A program made the position numbers and the translations under genes. The notes beneath the pieces were generated by a model. That model had not been told where the DNA came from. It saw nothing but the letters and a program-made list of their open reading frames with translations, and searched no databases. A stretch of 64,000 bases of DNA from Mycoplasma anserisalpingitidis (lineage in GTDB: Bacteria; Bacillota_I; Bacilli_A; Mycoplasmatales; Metamycoplasmataceae): positions 682,001 through 746,000 of the forward strand of contig NZ_CP042295.1 in assembly GCF_007859615.1 (NCBI RefSeq). The letters are read 5' to 3'. Positions 12,908 through 22,760 of this stretch are shown here, piece after piece; the first letter of the stretch is position 1; every line of letters begins with the position of its first letter.

Positions 12908-13367
12908 AATTGATGTTTTCATTATTTTGGTTGATTGCATTAAATTGGGTTTTAAACTGAGCTTCATCAATTTGTTTATTGATTCTAGAAACAAGCATAA
13001 ATCCTCCAACTAAATCAACAATGCCAATAAAGAAACCAACTAAAAGCAAGATAAATGAAGTATTGTCAATCTTGTAAGACTTCACACAAACAATAATGTG
13101 AATGATGAATGCTGCAATAGCAATGAAAAATAAAGCAAAACCAAAAGTAAGTAATAAAATTGCTGCAGAAAATAGTCCATAAGCATTTGGATCTGAAGGT
13201 TTATCGGCAACGGCATTAGAAAGTGTTAAAAGGAATGAAGGACCTAAAAGCACAAAGAATATAATACTTGCAAAAATTAAAATAAATTTTAACACTAGCA
13301 ATGTTATGGCTAGACTTTTTGCTTTTTTAAGTTCTTGGATAGATTTATTTAAGTAAAAATTGTTCAT
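12906..13367 (-). CDS. Small four-helix membrane protein, unknown function
   Basis: Product of 153 aa with long hydrophobic segments near residues 22-50, 60-95 (probably two helices) and 105-127, followed by a hydrophilic Gln/Asn-rich tail. I do not recognise a family. The ATG at 13367 is chosen because GGAG lies 6 nt upstream; a TTG four codons earlier is possible but sits inside that Shine-Dalgarno. It stands alone between pta and trxB, with its own terminator. Confidence 0.7.
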   Translation of the reverse strand: MNNFYLNKSIQELKKAKSLAITLLVLKFILIFASIIFFVLLGPSFLLTLSNAVADKPSDPNAYGLFSAAILLLTFGFALFFIAIAAFIIHIIVCVKSYKIDNTSFILLLVGFFIGIVDLVGGFMLVSRINKQIDEAQFKTQFNAINQNNENIN

Positions 13368-13425
13368 AATATTCTCCAATAATTATTTTTATAAAATTAT
13401 ACTATATTAAATTTTATACTACATA

Positions 13426-14349
13426 CTACAATTTATTTAACAAGTCGCTGATTGCTTTAGCAGCAATTGAACCATCGCTAGCTGCAGTTACAATTTGACG
13501 TATTTTTTTGTCAATTATATCCCCAGCAGCAAAAATACCTGGAATTTTTGTTTGCATGTGTTCATCAGTTTTAATAAATCCATTTTCTTCAACAATACCT
13601 AAATCTTTAATAAATTCATTGCTTGCTACCATGCCGATGTATGGAAATAATGATGAAACTTTAATTTCTTTTTCAACTCCATTGTCAACAATGATTGCAC
13701 TTTCAAGCGAATTTTGTCCATTAATTTCCTTAATAGTAGAATTATATAAAATCTTTACATTAGATTTTAATTCTAAGTCTGCAATTAGATGTTTTTCAGC
13801 TGTAAGATGATCGATATTTGTTATTAAAGTAACCTCTGAAGCAATGTTAGATAAATAAGCAGCTTCTTCTACAGCACTATTACCACCACCAAGGATTAAT
13901 GAAGGATTTTTTCCAAATAACGGACCATCACAAATTGCACAATAACTAACACCGCGGTTTTCAAATTTCTCTATATTCTTGATAAAAGTTGGAACTTTAT
14001 TTTTCATACCACTTGCAATTAAAACAGTTTTTGATTTGATTATTTCTCCGCTAGCTAAAACTACTTCTTTATCCAAATCTGAAATATTGTTTATTTTAAC
14101 AACTTCACCGTATTTGTATAATGCTCCATATTTTTTAGCATGTTCAAAAAATTTAGTTCCTAATTCTCAACCTTCAATTAATTCAGTACCAATTCAATTT
14201 TCAACTTTTGAAGTTAGTGAAACCTTTCCACCAGGCGCACTTTTTTCAATAAAAATAACACTTAAATTTGCTCTTGAAGCATAGAGAGCTGCATTAAGTC
14301 CTGCGGGGCCAGCTCCAATAATAGCTAAATCATAAATATTTTTGTCCAT
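13426..14349 (-). CDS. trxB: Thioredoxin-disulfide reductase
   Basis: FAD/NADPH flavoenzyme reducing thioredoxin. The 307-aa length is usual. The FAD motif [16 protein letters not shown] is at the N-terminus. The redox centre is CAIC in [10 protein letters not shown], the common form being CATC. The NADPH motif is [13 protein letters not shown], and the C-terminal FAD motif is [13 protein letters not shown] encodes the Trp residues in VENWIG and EGWELG. GAGAGG precedes the start at 14349. No thioredoxin gene is adjacent. Confidence 0.94.
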
Positions 14350-14477
14350 AAAACCTCTCAATAAAATTATTTTTGTTAATTATACTATAAAAATATTAAA
14401 AAGTTGTTTTTTGATTGAATATTTATTAAAAAATTAACTTTTTAATAGTTTGAAATTATGATTAAAATTCATATTAA

Positions 14478-14524
14478 AAAAATAAGTGTTTATTTCACAA
14501 TTTATGAAACGAAGCACTTATTTT
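14478..14524. terminator. Terminator ending the lanthipeptide-like operon
   Basis: AAATAAGTG (14480-14488) pairs with CACTTATTT (14515-14523). T-rich runs lie on both sides, so it can act in either direction. It immediately follows the stop of the last ABC gene. Confidence 0.7.
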
Positions 14525-16078
14525 TTATTTTTTATTGAAGTCAACAACTTTTGTAAACATTGAATAATCGTCTTTTTCAATGTGGTGTGAAATCATAATT
14601 ATTGTTTTATCTAACTTAAATAGCTTATTCATAATCTCATCACGATTTTTCTTATCCAAGTTGCTTAAACTTTCATCTAATATCATAATTTCTTTGTCAA
14701 CATAAAAACTATTTAAAAGATTAATTCTTTGCTGCTCACCAGTTGAATAATTTTTATTTTCTTCAATTTGATCATTAATAAAGTTTACATTAAATAATTC
14801 TTGTAATTCTTTACTTCTGCTTTGATTTTCACTTAGATTAACATTTAAAGTATTTTTACTTTCGACACTGCAATAGTTGAATAAGCTACTTAAGGAATCG
14901 TTTTTCTCAACCTTAGTATCATTAACTAAAATGTCGCCTTCAAAATTATCATATAAGTTTAACATAAGTTTTGCTAAAGTACTTTTTCCACATCCGCTTT
15001 TTCCGAGTAACAATACTTTATCGCCCTTATTTATAGTTAAATTAAAGTTTTCAAAAACTTTTTTATCATCAAAACTTAAATTAATGTTTTTTAATTCTAT
15101 TTTTTCAAATTTCTTAAAACTTAAATTATTTGGAACCTTAAATGTTGATAGAAATTTTTTAACTTTGTTTCACAAAGAAATTAATTGGAAGTATCCACCA
15201 AAAACTTGAACTGTGAAACTTAATCTCATAGCAAGTGTAGCAAAGTGAACAATAGAAAGGATTAATAGTTCAATACCAATTTTTCCACTTCTGTATAAAA
15301 AGAATGCACCAATAAATACGCTTACTTCAATGACTAAATCTAATAAGTTCGCAATATAACTAACTACTGTTTTATTATTTAAATTTTTATTATAACTATT
15401 ATAAACTGGGGTAATTTTAGTAATAAATTTGTTAACAAAATATTCTTTTTTATTGCTAAAAATAATTAAATTATATACGCTTAAAAAGCGATTAACTTTA
15501 CTAATAATTGTATTTTTAATTTCAGAATCTTTTTTGGTAAAAGGAGAGTAAAAACTGTAAATAAATAGGTCTTTTACAATTTTAACAACTGTAACACCTA
15601 AGAAAATCAATAACAATTCTCAACTTAAAAAACTATAAAGAATAAGGATTCCTGCAACTTCTAAAAATCCACTTAAAAAAGCTGCTGGCAAAATTAACAT
15701 TTGGGCTATGGTATGACAGTCATTTTCGAGAGTATTTAATATTTGTTCCTTATCAGCATTTTTAATATATCTTGGGTGTGCTTTAGCGATTTGAGCATAA
15801 ATATCTCTTCTTAAGTGGTAATGACCTCTAAAGATAATCAATAAATAGCACTTTTGTTGAACTATCAAAAATAATAGTGAAATGATGCTGAATCCAGCAA
15901 AAACTGCAATTTTAATAATTAGTGAATTAATATCACTTGCAGAATTTCCTGTAATATCTTTAAGTAAAGTTGTGGTTAACCATAGAATAATAACATTAAT
16001 GATAGAAAAAATTGGAACAATCAATATAGTAAACAAACTTAATTTTCAATTAAGAAATAAATATTTTTTAAGCTTCAT
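14525..16078 (-). CDS. ABC exporter half-transporter B of the lanthipeptide-like operon
   Basis: Product of 517 aa: an N-terminal six-helix-type exporter domain (hydrophobic segments through about residue 330) and a C-terminal ATPase. Walker A is LLGKSGCGKST, Walker B IMILDES, and the switch His is ISHH. The signature motif is degenerate (STGEQ in place of LSGGQ). Several Trp codons are UGA, which splits the gene into fragments under the standard code. Its start overlaps the preceding ABC gene by 11 nt, so the two probably form a heterodimer. Export of the modified peptide is inferred from position; other substrates remain possible. Confidence 0.82.
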
Positions 16079-17678
16079 TGATTTCTCCATTCTTTATATT
16101 AATTAATTGGTCAAATTTATTAATGTGTTCACTATTTAATGTATGCGAAATTATAATTATAGTTTTATCAAGGTTTAATATATAAGGTAAAATTACATCA
16201 AAATTCTCTTTATCAATGTTTGAAAAACTTTCGTCAAATAGTAATATTTCTTTGTCGCTCATTAATGCTTGAATAAGAGCTAAACGTTGATTTTGGCCAG
16301 TTGAAAACTCTGGGTCTTTATCAACAATTTCATCATCAAGTTTAACTTCCATGTTAAATAATTTAAGCAACTCTTGTACTTTAGTATTTTGAGAATTATT
16401 TAATGTTAAGTTCTCATTTAAATTTGACTCAAAGAAATTCATACTTGTAGTAGCTAAAAATGAATTACCTTGAAGACTTTCAAGATTATTAACTACATTA
16501 TTATTTAATATAATTAACCCAGAACTTATGTCTTCATAGTGACCTGTTAATAATTTTAACAATGTCGATTTACCTGAACCACTTGCACCTGTGATTAAAA
16601 CTTTATCATTTCTTTTAATTCTTAAATTAATATTTTTTAATATTTCTTTATTTTCTAGAGTTAAACTAACATCTTTAAGTTCAAGCGATTCAAAATTAAC
16701 AACTTCTTTTTCGTGATTAATCTCAGCATTAAGAATACTTTTTTCAGTTAAATTTACTTTTTCAATAACGTCATTAAATACATTTTTGGCAACTTTAATT
16801 ACTGTTAGTGCATTAACAATTGAAGTTGAATAAGAGTTAAGCTCAAAAAATTTTGTCATTAAAACTGATAGTGATGCTATAGTAATTAAAGCAGGATTAA
16901 CTACCCAAACAACCATACTCAAACTTAAAATGATAAATGTATATAGTAAAGCAAACGATTGTAAAACAAATATATAAATTGAATAAATGTTTGAAAGGTT
17001 ATTGATCTTTTTATAGATTTTATTTTCTAATGAGTTTGCATATGAATTTGCCAATTCGTTTGAACGACTATTTATAGAACTAGTAAAAAGATATTCAATA
17101 TATTTTTGACTTTCCGCCATTGGAATTGTATATAAAGTTTTTTGTAAGTCAGAAACTTTGTTTAGCTTGTGTCTTAGTAAGTAAATAATAATTAAATAAA
17201 TTATAAATGCTGGTAAAGTATAACTTATAGTTATTGGTGAAATCACACTCGCCGCAACTATAATAGCCAAGAATGATAAAACTGATTTAAGTAGTGTGAA
17301 TACTTGTAGAACATATTCATTAACATATTTAAATGGTGCTTGAGTTAGTATGTAAAATCAGTCATTTCTTTCATACTTTATACTTTCAGATAATTTTAAA
17401 TTAGCATAACTAGTATAAATTTTCTTGCTTATAAATAAGTTTATTCTGGTAGCTAGTTTATTTTGAAAAATACTATAAATAAATGAAATGATTATTGATA
17501 GTACTAATAATCCTAAATAAATTAATAAATATTTTGTGCTCTCATCAGTTAATGATAAAGTTAAATAATTTATTAAAATACCATAAAAATATGAAATAAC
17601 AAATTCAATTGCAAAAAGGATTAATAATAAGGTAAAAATTAATGTTGAAATACCTTTGAGTTTAAATAAATATTTCAT
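16068..17678 (-). CDS. ABC exporter half-transporter A of the lanthipeptide-like operon
   Basis: Product of 536 aa with the same architecture as the gene after it: membrane domain first, ATPase at about residues 340-536. Walker A is ITGASGSGKST, Walker B ILLFDES, signature STGQN (degenerate), switch His ISHT. There is no N-terminal C39 peptidase domain, so leader removal is not built into the exporter. The start at 17678 overlaps the synthetase gene by 17 nt, and the stop overlaps the next ABC gene by 11 nt. Such tight overlaps indicate one transcript and coupled translation. Confidence 0.82.
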
Positions 17679-19650
17679 TTCTTATCCCTTTCTTTTTAAT
17701 TTTTTTACATAAGTTATGAAATATTGACAGTTCAAATTCTGAAATAACGTCTTTATCAACACCATCATTAAAATTATTGATTGCAAAAATACTCATTAGT
17801 TCTAATTGTTCACTTAATTTTAATAACAATTTCTTATCATTGAATAAATTGAAAACCATAAATTGAACAAGCATAATTCCTGTAAGACCATTATAAATTG
17901 AAAATTTATTTGCAAAACTATCTGTTAATGAATTAGACAACTCAAGGATTTTACTTTTAACATTTTCATCTTTTTGAATATATTTAAAATACAATATTAA
18001 GCAAAATAAATAACCAGCAGTTCCATCTATAAAATAAGGTGAAAGATAAGAATTATTATTGTTATAATAAATTTTATTTTCAACTTTTACCATTTTTTCT
18101 TCATACTTGAGTAAAAGTTCATTTATTTTTTGTTTATCATTTTTTCAGTTAAGTTTTAACATTGCATTGAAGAATTCTAAAAATACAAAATCTTTAGTTC
18201 TTATATTGATTCCGCCCATTTTAACAATTTTTTTAAAATTATATCTTGAATGATTTGCAAATTGATTTAGTTTAAATAACTTATCTTTATTTTTATAAAA
18301 ACTTATTAATCAAAAATATAGCTCATCCAAATTAAAATCAGTTCTTAATTTCGAATTAGGATTAAATGAAATTAATTCATCTTTTATTTTAGGTCAACTA
18401 TCTGTTTTTTTATTTTTCAATATTTCAAAATAGTTGTTTAAATCATTATCTTTATTACAAGTTTCTAGAAATAATAAATAAATGCAATAATCGATTTTAT
18501 TGACTTTTAATAATTTATAGAAAAATGATTTTAATCTTTGTTCAGTTAAATTTTCAAAGAGATGGACTTCATTTGTAAAGTATTGATAAATAAAATTTCT
18601 TAATTCTAGATTGTTTATGTCTCAGCTTTGTTTTTTAAGTTCACAATGATCCAAATCAATAAAGTAAAGTTTATTTTCATTTCTATTTCAAATCAAATTT
18701 CTCGGAACAATATCTATAAAACTTAACTCATTGTTTTTGCTTAATAATTCTAGTAATTGTTCAAAAATTAAATAAAAATTTTTCACATGTGAATTTTTTT
18801 CTTTATTAAAATCATAAAAACAAGAAAATTCATCAACTTGATCAGAAATTTTAGTTCCATCCATAAATTCTCAAACTGTAAATAAATCATTTTCAACATT
18901 GAAGTTTTCAATATGATTTGCAAAGTTTGACTTATTAATTAATTTATTATAGAAAAGTACTTCATCATTTTTTCTTTTTGTTGATTCAACAAAATGGCTT
19001 GTAAAAGTTCCGTATTTGGCGTGTTTTATAATATATTTTTCTTCATTAAAAGTTGCTAAATAAGTTAATGATGATGTTTTTTTATTTAAAATATTTAATA
19101 TTTTATACTTATTATTAAGCAAAAATTCTTGACTATTTTCACTAACATACAAGTCAGAAACACCTTCAGGTAAATCAAAAAATTTTCTATCGTCATCACT
19201 ATTGTTGTTTTTTCTAAAATCACCATATCTATAATAAACAATTTCCGAATTAGGTACTTTTTTATCACTAAATATATCAAGGCCTTTGTAATTTTTAAGC
19301 ATATCAGATAATTTATTCGCTAATTCTTGTTCATTATTTTCTAAATAAATTGTTATAAATTTGCAAGAATTCTCAAGACTTGTTAAATCCGAATAATTCT
19401 CCATTAACTTTTCTTTATTTTTTATAAATTTAAATGACAAATTGTTTTTAACACAAAAATTAGTGCATATTAATAACACCTCATTTACATTTTCAATATA
19501 TGGAGAAATATGTAATTTAAAGCCCTGATTTTTGTTTGAATTAGAGAGTGAATTTTCTAAATATGTATAATTTTCATCATCAATTAAGACATAGGTGTGA
19601 TTCACCATTAGTCTTATTTGATCAAAATAACTTTGACTGTAATTAGACAT
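17662..19650 (-). CDS. LanKC-like (class III type) lanthionine synthetase
   Basis: Product of 662 aa. Residues about 1-160 look like the LanKC N-terminal lyase region: YFDQIRLMVNHTYVLIDD, GFKLHISPYIENVNEVL, FKFIKNKEKL, CKFITIYLENNEQELA and the YYRYGDF segment. The centre is kinase-like, with YIIKHAKYG (beta3 Lys), DIVPRNLIW as catalytic loop and FIDLDHCE in place of DFG. The C-terminus has LanC-like pieces (DGTAGYL, NGLTGIML) but is short: usual LanKC proteins are roughly 850-900 aa, so the cyclase-like domain is truncated or degenerate. GGAG precedes the start. The function, dehydrating Ser/Thr and forming thioether rings in the peptide encoded just upstream, is inferred from family and context. 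Confidence 0.75.
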
Positions 19651-19659
19651 TATTTTCTC

Positions 19660-19833
19660 CTAATCTTGTTTTATTGTACATTTTCAGGTAAATCCACAAA
19701 CAATTGTTATGTATGCTTTTCCATAAACATCAATTACTAAACCATTTCTTGATAATTTTACATTCACTTTGTTTGCAATATTTTCTCTCTTGTTTACCTC
19801 TTTTACATAACTGTTTAAAACTGCTAAAGTCAT
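19660..19833 (-). CDS. Putative lanthipeptide precursor peptide (57 aa)
   Basis: A 57-aa peptide, MTLAVLNSYVKEV... ending TIKQD, whose last 15 residues contain two identical spacings, Thr43-x-x-Cys46 (TIVC) and Thr49-x-x-Cys52 (TWKC). These are the only two Cys in the peptide. T/S-x-x-C is the typical ring-forming spacing of class III lanthipeptides. W50 is UGA, so the gene is cut short under the standard code. A GAAAGG Shine-Dalgarno precedes the ATG at 19833, and the stop lies inside the Shine-Dalgarno region of the synthetase gene 9 nt downstream. The N-terminal half is leader-like (amphipathic, charged). An in-frame start 23 codons upstream would place the promoter inside the gene and is not preferred. 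The identity rests on context and the Cys pattern, not on known homologues. Confidence 0.65.
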
Positions 19834-19848
19834 TTTTACCCTTTCAAA

Positions 19849-19885
19849 ACAAAAAGACCCACAATATGGGCCTTCCTTGATTATA
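19849..19885 (-). promoter_or_regulatory. Promoter and 5' stem-loop of the lanthipeptide-like operon
   Basis: TATAAT (minus strand, 19880-19885) is the best -10 box. Just downstream, GGCCCATATTGTGGGTC followed by TTTTTG (about 19849-19874) forms a terminator-shaped hairpin between the predicted transcription start and the precursor Shine-Dalgarno. It could be an attenuator or a 5'-stabilising stem. The hairpin also occurs, inverted, at 21468-21484. Confidence 0.5.
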
Positions 19886-19944
19886 CTTTCAAGTGCAAAC
19901 ATGTTTGTGTTTGTACTTTTTAGTTTAAATTAGTTTAAAATAAA

Positions 19945-19984
19945 AAAAGAGAAACTAACCAAAACTAAACAATGTTTCTCTTTT
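19945..19984. other. Hairpin at the left end of the IS30-type element
   Basis: AAAAGAGAAAC (19945-19955) and GTTTCTCTTTT (19974-19984) form a perfect 11-bp stem around an 18-nt loop, with a run of A/T on the left. It probably blocks read-through between the transposase and the divergent lanthipeptide-like operon, or lies within the IS left end. Confidence 0.55.
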
Positions 19985-20010
19985 AACCCTTAAATTTGAA
20001 ATGAGGTCAT

Positions 20011-21021
20011 ATGAATTATACACAATTAAAACCAGAAGAGAGATTAATTATTCAAATCAACTATGGTTTCAAAACATTAAAAGAAATTGCAGAAATGTTA
20101 AGAAGATCTGTAAGTACAATCTCTAGAGAAGTTAAACGAAATTCGAATATCTACGGTGAATATGATGCTGCATATGCTAATAAAAAAACAAAAATTCGAA
20201 AATGCTATTCAAGGAATCATAATGCTTTTGCAAACAAAGAATTTAATGATTTCTTTACTGAACACTATGAAAAAAATTATCATGGCGTTGAAGCTACTCT
20301 TAAACTTTATCAGGAAAAAACAGGTAAAAAAGGTTATTCTATTAGAACTCTTTACAAATGAATTAAATTAAATATTTGAGTCCTGAAAATGAAAAACCGT
20401 TTAAGAAAAGGGTATGTTAAGAATGGTAAAAGAAAGACTGATTATAAGATTAGATTAACGCATGGTAACAAGTTTGTTTTCCCTATACCTATGCGGCCTA
20501 AAAGTATAGAAACTAGAGAAAAATGGGGTCATTGAGAAATTGACTTAGTTATTGGAAGAAAGGGAAAAGGGTATCACAACTTACTAACTTTAACAGAGAG
20601 AAAAACACGTTTTACCATTATAAAAAAGGTCACTAGCAAATTTTGATTTGAGATAAACAAGGTGCTGAATGAAATAATTAAGGATTATCCATTTCCATTT
20701 TTATCAATAACTTCAGATAATGGATTTGAATTTCAAGCCTTAGGATTAGTAGCCTATAAAAATGACTTATTAATTTATAAAGCACAACCATATTGTTCAT
20801 TTCAAAGAGGTTCAAATGAACATTTTAATGGACTAATTCGTAGAAAATTCAAAAAAGGATTTGATTTTACAGAATTAACTGATGAAGAAGTTCAAGAACT
20901 TCAAGATGAAATAAACAATATGCCAAGAAAAATTTTTGGTTTTAAATCTTCTAGAGAAATGGCTGAACAAGAGTTAAATATAGAAATGATTTTACTAGAT
21001 CTTTTACCTAATCTTGAATAA
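20011..21021 (+). CDS. IS30-family transposase
   Basis: DDE transposase of 336 aa, uninterrupted when UGA is Trp. An N-terminal helix-turn-helix (LKEIAEMLRRSVSTISREVKRN) is followed by the IS30 catalytic core: GHWEIDLVIG (first D), SITSDNGFEF (second D), and the final E in RGSNEHFNGLIRR, followed by FKKGFDF. GAGG precedes the ATG at 20011. The element boundaries are unclear: TTGAAATGAGG just left of the start and TTGAAATTGGG (reverse complement, near 21050-21060) may be parts of terminal inverted repeats. The element is probably intact and potentially active. Confidence 0.9.
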
Positions 21022-21025
21022 TAAA

Positions 21026-21044
21026 ATGTGGTCTTTGACCACAT
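21026..21044 (+). terminator. Terminator of the IS30-type transposase
   Basis: ATGTGGTC-TTT-GACCACAT is a perfect 8-bp hairpin 5 nt after the stop. The T-run after it is weak, so termination efficiency is uncertain. Confidence 0.55.
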
Positions 21045-21102
21045 ATATCCCAATTTCAACCACAATACGTTTTACATAATATTTTGTTGATAAACTTTCC
21101 AC

Positions 21103-21260
21103 TCAAACGCCGTGGAGAGGCTTTTGATTTTTTCTGTTATTAAACCACACTTCTAATATGGTTCTTTTTCTCTACGCTCAGTCGCCGCTCTGGCTTTTCT
21201 TTTTAAAAATTTATAGGGAAACGTCCTAACGGACTGATCCGCTCAAGCGCCGCGGGGCTT
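21103..21260 (+). other. Three GC-rich terminator-like hairpins in tandem, no gene
   Basis: The stretch 21045-21800 has no recognisable gene. Within it three related GC-rich modules each read roughly CTCAA-x-CGCCG...GGCTT followed by T-rich sequence: TCAAACGCC/GGCTTTTGA (21103-21127), GCC-GCTCT-GGC (21184-21194) and AAGCGCC...GGGGCTT (21245-21260, copied at 21372-21387). Module 3 is preceded by a small GTCC/GGAC hairpin. They resemble intrinsic terminators of successive short transcripts. No ORF or known RNA family is apparent to me. Confidence 0.4.
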
Positions 21261-21464
21261 CTTTTCTCAAAAAATCTACCAATTTTACTGTAAAATATTG
21301 TTAAGAGAAGCGTTTGCACTTCAAGGTTTAAAAAAGGTTATAGGGAAACGTCCTAACGGACTGATCCGCTCAAGCGCCGCGGGGCTTCTTTTCTCAAAAA
21401 ATCTACCAATTTTACTGTAAAATATTGTTAAGAGAAGCGTTTGCACTTCAAGGTTTAAAAAAGG
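21211..21464. repeat. Perfect 127-bp tandem duplication (probable assembly join)
   Basis: 21211-21337 and 21338-21464 are identical, and the identity stops exactly at the borders on both sides. The same period, 127 bp, recurs three times inside the IS1634-type element. A common length of exactly 127 suggests untrimmed contig overlap, not biology. Confidence 0.85.
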
Positions 21465-21465
21465 A

Positions 21466-21489
21466 AGACCCACAATATGGGCCTTTTGT
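21466..21489 (+). terminator. Terminator-like hairpin, inverted copy of the lan leader hairpin
   Basis: AGACCCACAATATGGGCC followed by TTTTGTTG. The hairpin is the reverse complement of the one before the lanthipeptide precursor gene. The sequence before it, GTTTGCACTT...AAGGAAG, also matches that leader, so the two regions are related. Confidence 0.55.
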
Positions 21490-21799
21490 TGTATAACATA
21501 GTTTATTCATATATTACAATTAAACGCCCAAAAATAGATTATCAATAATAATCTTCTTAACAATAATTTGAGCATATTGTTTAACCATAACGATAATATT
21601 TTACCTTAAAAAGTTAAACTCTTTTGAAAGTTTTTAGTTTTTTAATTCGGTATGAAATAGAAAAGTCATTTAACAATGCATTTTAATCAAAGTCCTAGAA
21701 GTACGTTAGTGTTTCAATTTATATAAATATAATGCTTTTTTTATATAAAAAAGCACACCAAAATAATCGGTATGACCGATTTTAGAATTTTTAGTAAAA

Positions 21800-21973
21800 C
21801 TATTGATTAATGAGTGTTAAATATTCATTAATTCTTTTGATCATTGCATAAATTTGCTTATTTGTGAATTTATCCATAGAAACACCTTTAGGAATAAACC
21901 TTCTAATGTGTCTGTGAATATTTTCTTTTGAGTTTTTTTGATATGGACAATATGCATCCGTAAAAAAGAACAT
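21800..21973 (-). pseudogene. Remnant of an IS30-type transposase (C-terminus)
   Basis: About 57 codons in frame, containing TDAYCPYQKNSKENIHRHIRRF and IPKGVSMDKFTNKQIYAMI, then a stop at 21800. This is the end of an IS30 transposase around the catalytic Glu (KENIH...RRFIPKG). The rest of the gene is missing: the upstream end runs into an imperfect inverted repeat (21961-22008). A hairpin AATCGGT-ATG-ACCGATT (21766-21782) follows the stop. Confidence 0.7.
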
Positions 21974-22086
21974 TCATACAACAATTGCTGTATGACTGTT
22001 CTTTTTTAATTAGTCCATTTTATTACCTAATATAGGTATAAATCTTTAAATATAAAATTTAAAAAATGTATTGGTTCTAAATAATC

Positions 22087-22165
22087 TATAAATAAGGTTA
22101 ATAAGTTTTATTGATATTATTTCACTTTCACTTTTTTCCTTATTTCACTTTCACTTTTTTCATAC
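22087..22165 (+). repeat. Imperfect direct repeat left of abiE
   Basis: A stretch beginning TATAAATAAGGTTAATAAGT and ending with two TTTCACTTTCACTTTT units matches 24338-24412 over about 75 bp with scattered differences. The pair flanks the AbiE module, its neighbour gene and their control region. Confidence 0.6.
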
Positions 22166-22334
22166 ATAATAGGAAATAAAAAACCAGATTTTTCTATTTA
22201 AATGTTTCTTTTGTTTGTTACTATACAAATGATTAAAAAACTATTGAATAATTAAAATTGATTATATACTTAGTTTCTATTTACTGTACTCACTAATTTA
22301 TTAATCATATTATTGTTTAGATTTTCCAATATTG

Positions 22335-22664
22335 TTAATAGGAATTTAAGTAATATTTCATTTTTTTGAAATCTTTTGTAAAAATATTATTTATTTCTGA
22401 ATTAATTCATTCCCAATTTTCTGATATAAAATTATAAAAATCTTTTATATCTGATGTTATGTTAAAGAATTGATTGAAACTATTTCTAAAAACTTTATTT
22501 TCACACAACTTATCAATATTTGTTAATAGACAAAACCCTTCATTAACAAACCTTGTGATATGGTTAAGCATGTAAAAGTCTGATTTGCTTGCAACTACAT
22601 TTTTATCCAAAAAACTCCCAGCATATTTTAGATTTAATATTTTCTGTACATTAGTTGTTATCAT
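22335..22664 (-). CDS. Hypothetical protein divergent from abiE
   Basis: An ORF of 109 codons (UGA Trp at 22407) starting MITTNVQKILNLKYAG. I do not recognise it. It is rich in Asn, Phe and Lys, with no membrane segment or signal peptide. There is no convincing Shine-Dalgarno before the ATG at 22664. The open frame continues about 20 codons upstream to the AbiE operator, so a non-AUG start is possible. It reads away from abiEi across the shared dyad and might be a decayed gene. Low confidence that it is expressed. Confidence 0.4.
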
Positions 22665-22707
22665 GCCATCTACTTTTCAATTATCTATAAATATTTTGAA
22701 GACTATT

Positions 22708-22760
22708 ATTGTTGCTTTTACACTTTAAAACTGATATAATATATGTGTGAAAGCAACAAT
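22708..22760. promoter_or_regulatory. AbiE operator dyad and promoter; probably leaderless abiEi mRNA
   Basis: ATTGTTGCTTTTACAC (22708-22723) and GTGTGAAAGCAACAAT (22745-22760) are inverted repeats matching at 15 of 16 positions. They surround TATAAT (22735-22740). The GTG start of abiEi at 22747 is only 6 nt after the -10 box and inside the right arm, so transcription should begin at or very near the start codon. AbiEi proteins are known to repress their own operon by binding inverted repeats. Confidence 0.7.

Noticed and set aside
19660-19902. A longer precursor peptide starting at 19902
   Set aside because: That start would place the TATAAT box and hairpin inside the coding region. The ATG at 19833 has its own GAAAGG and fits a leader peptide.
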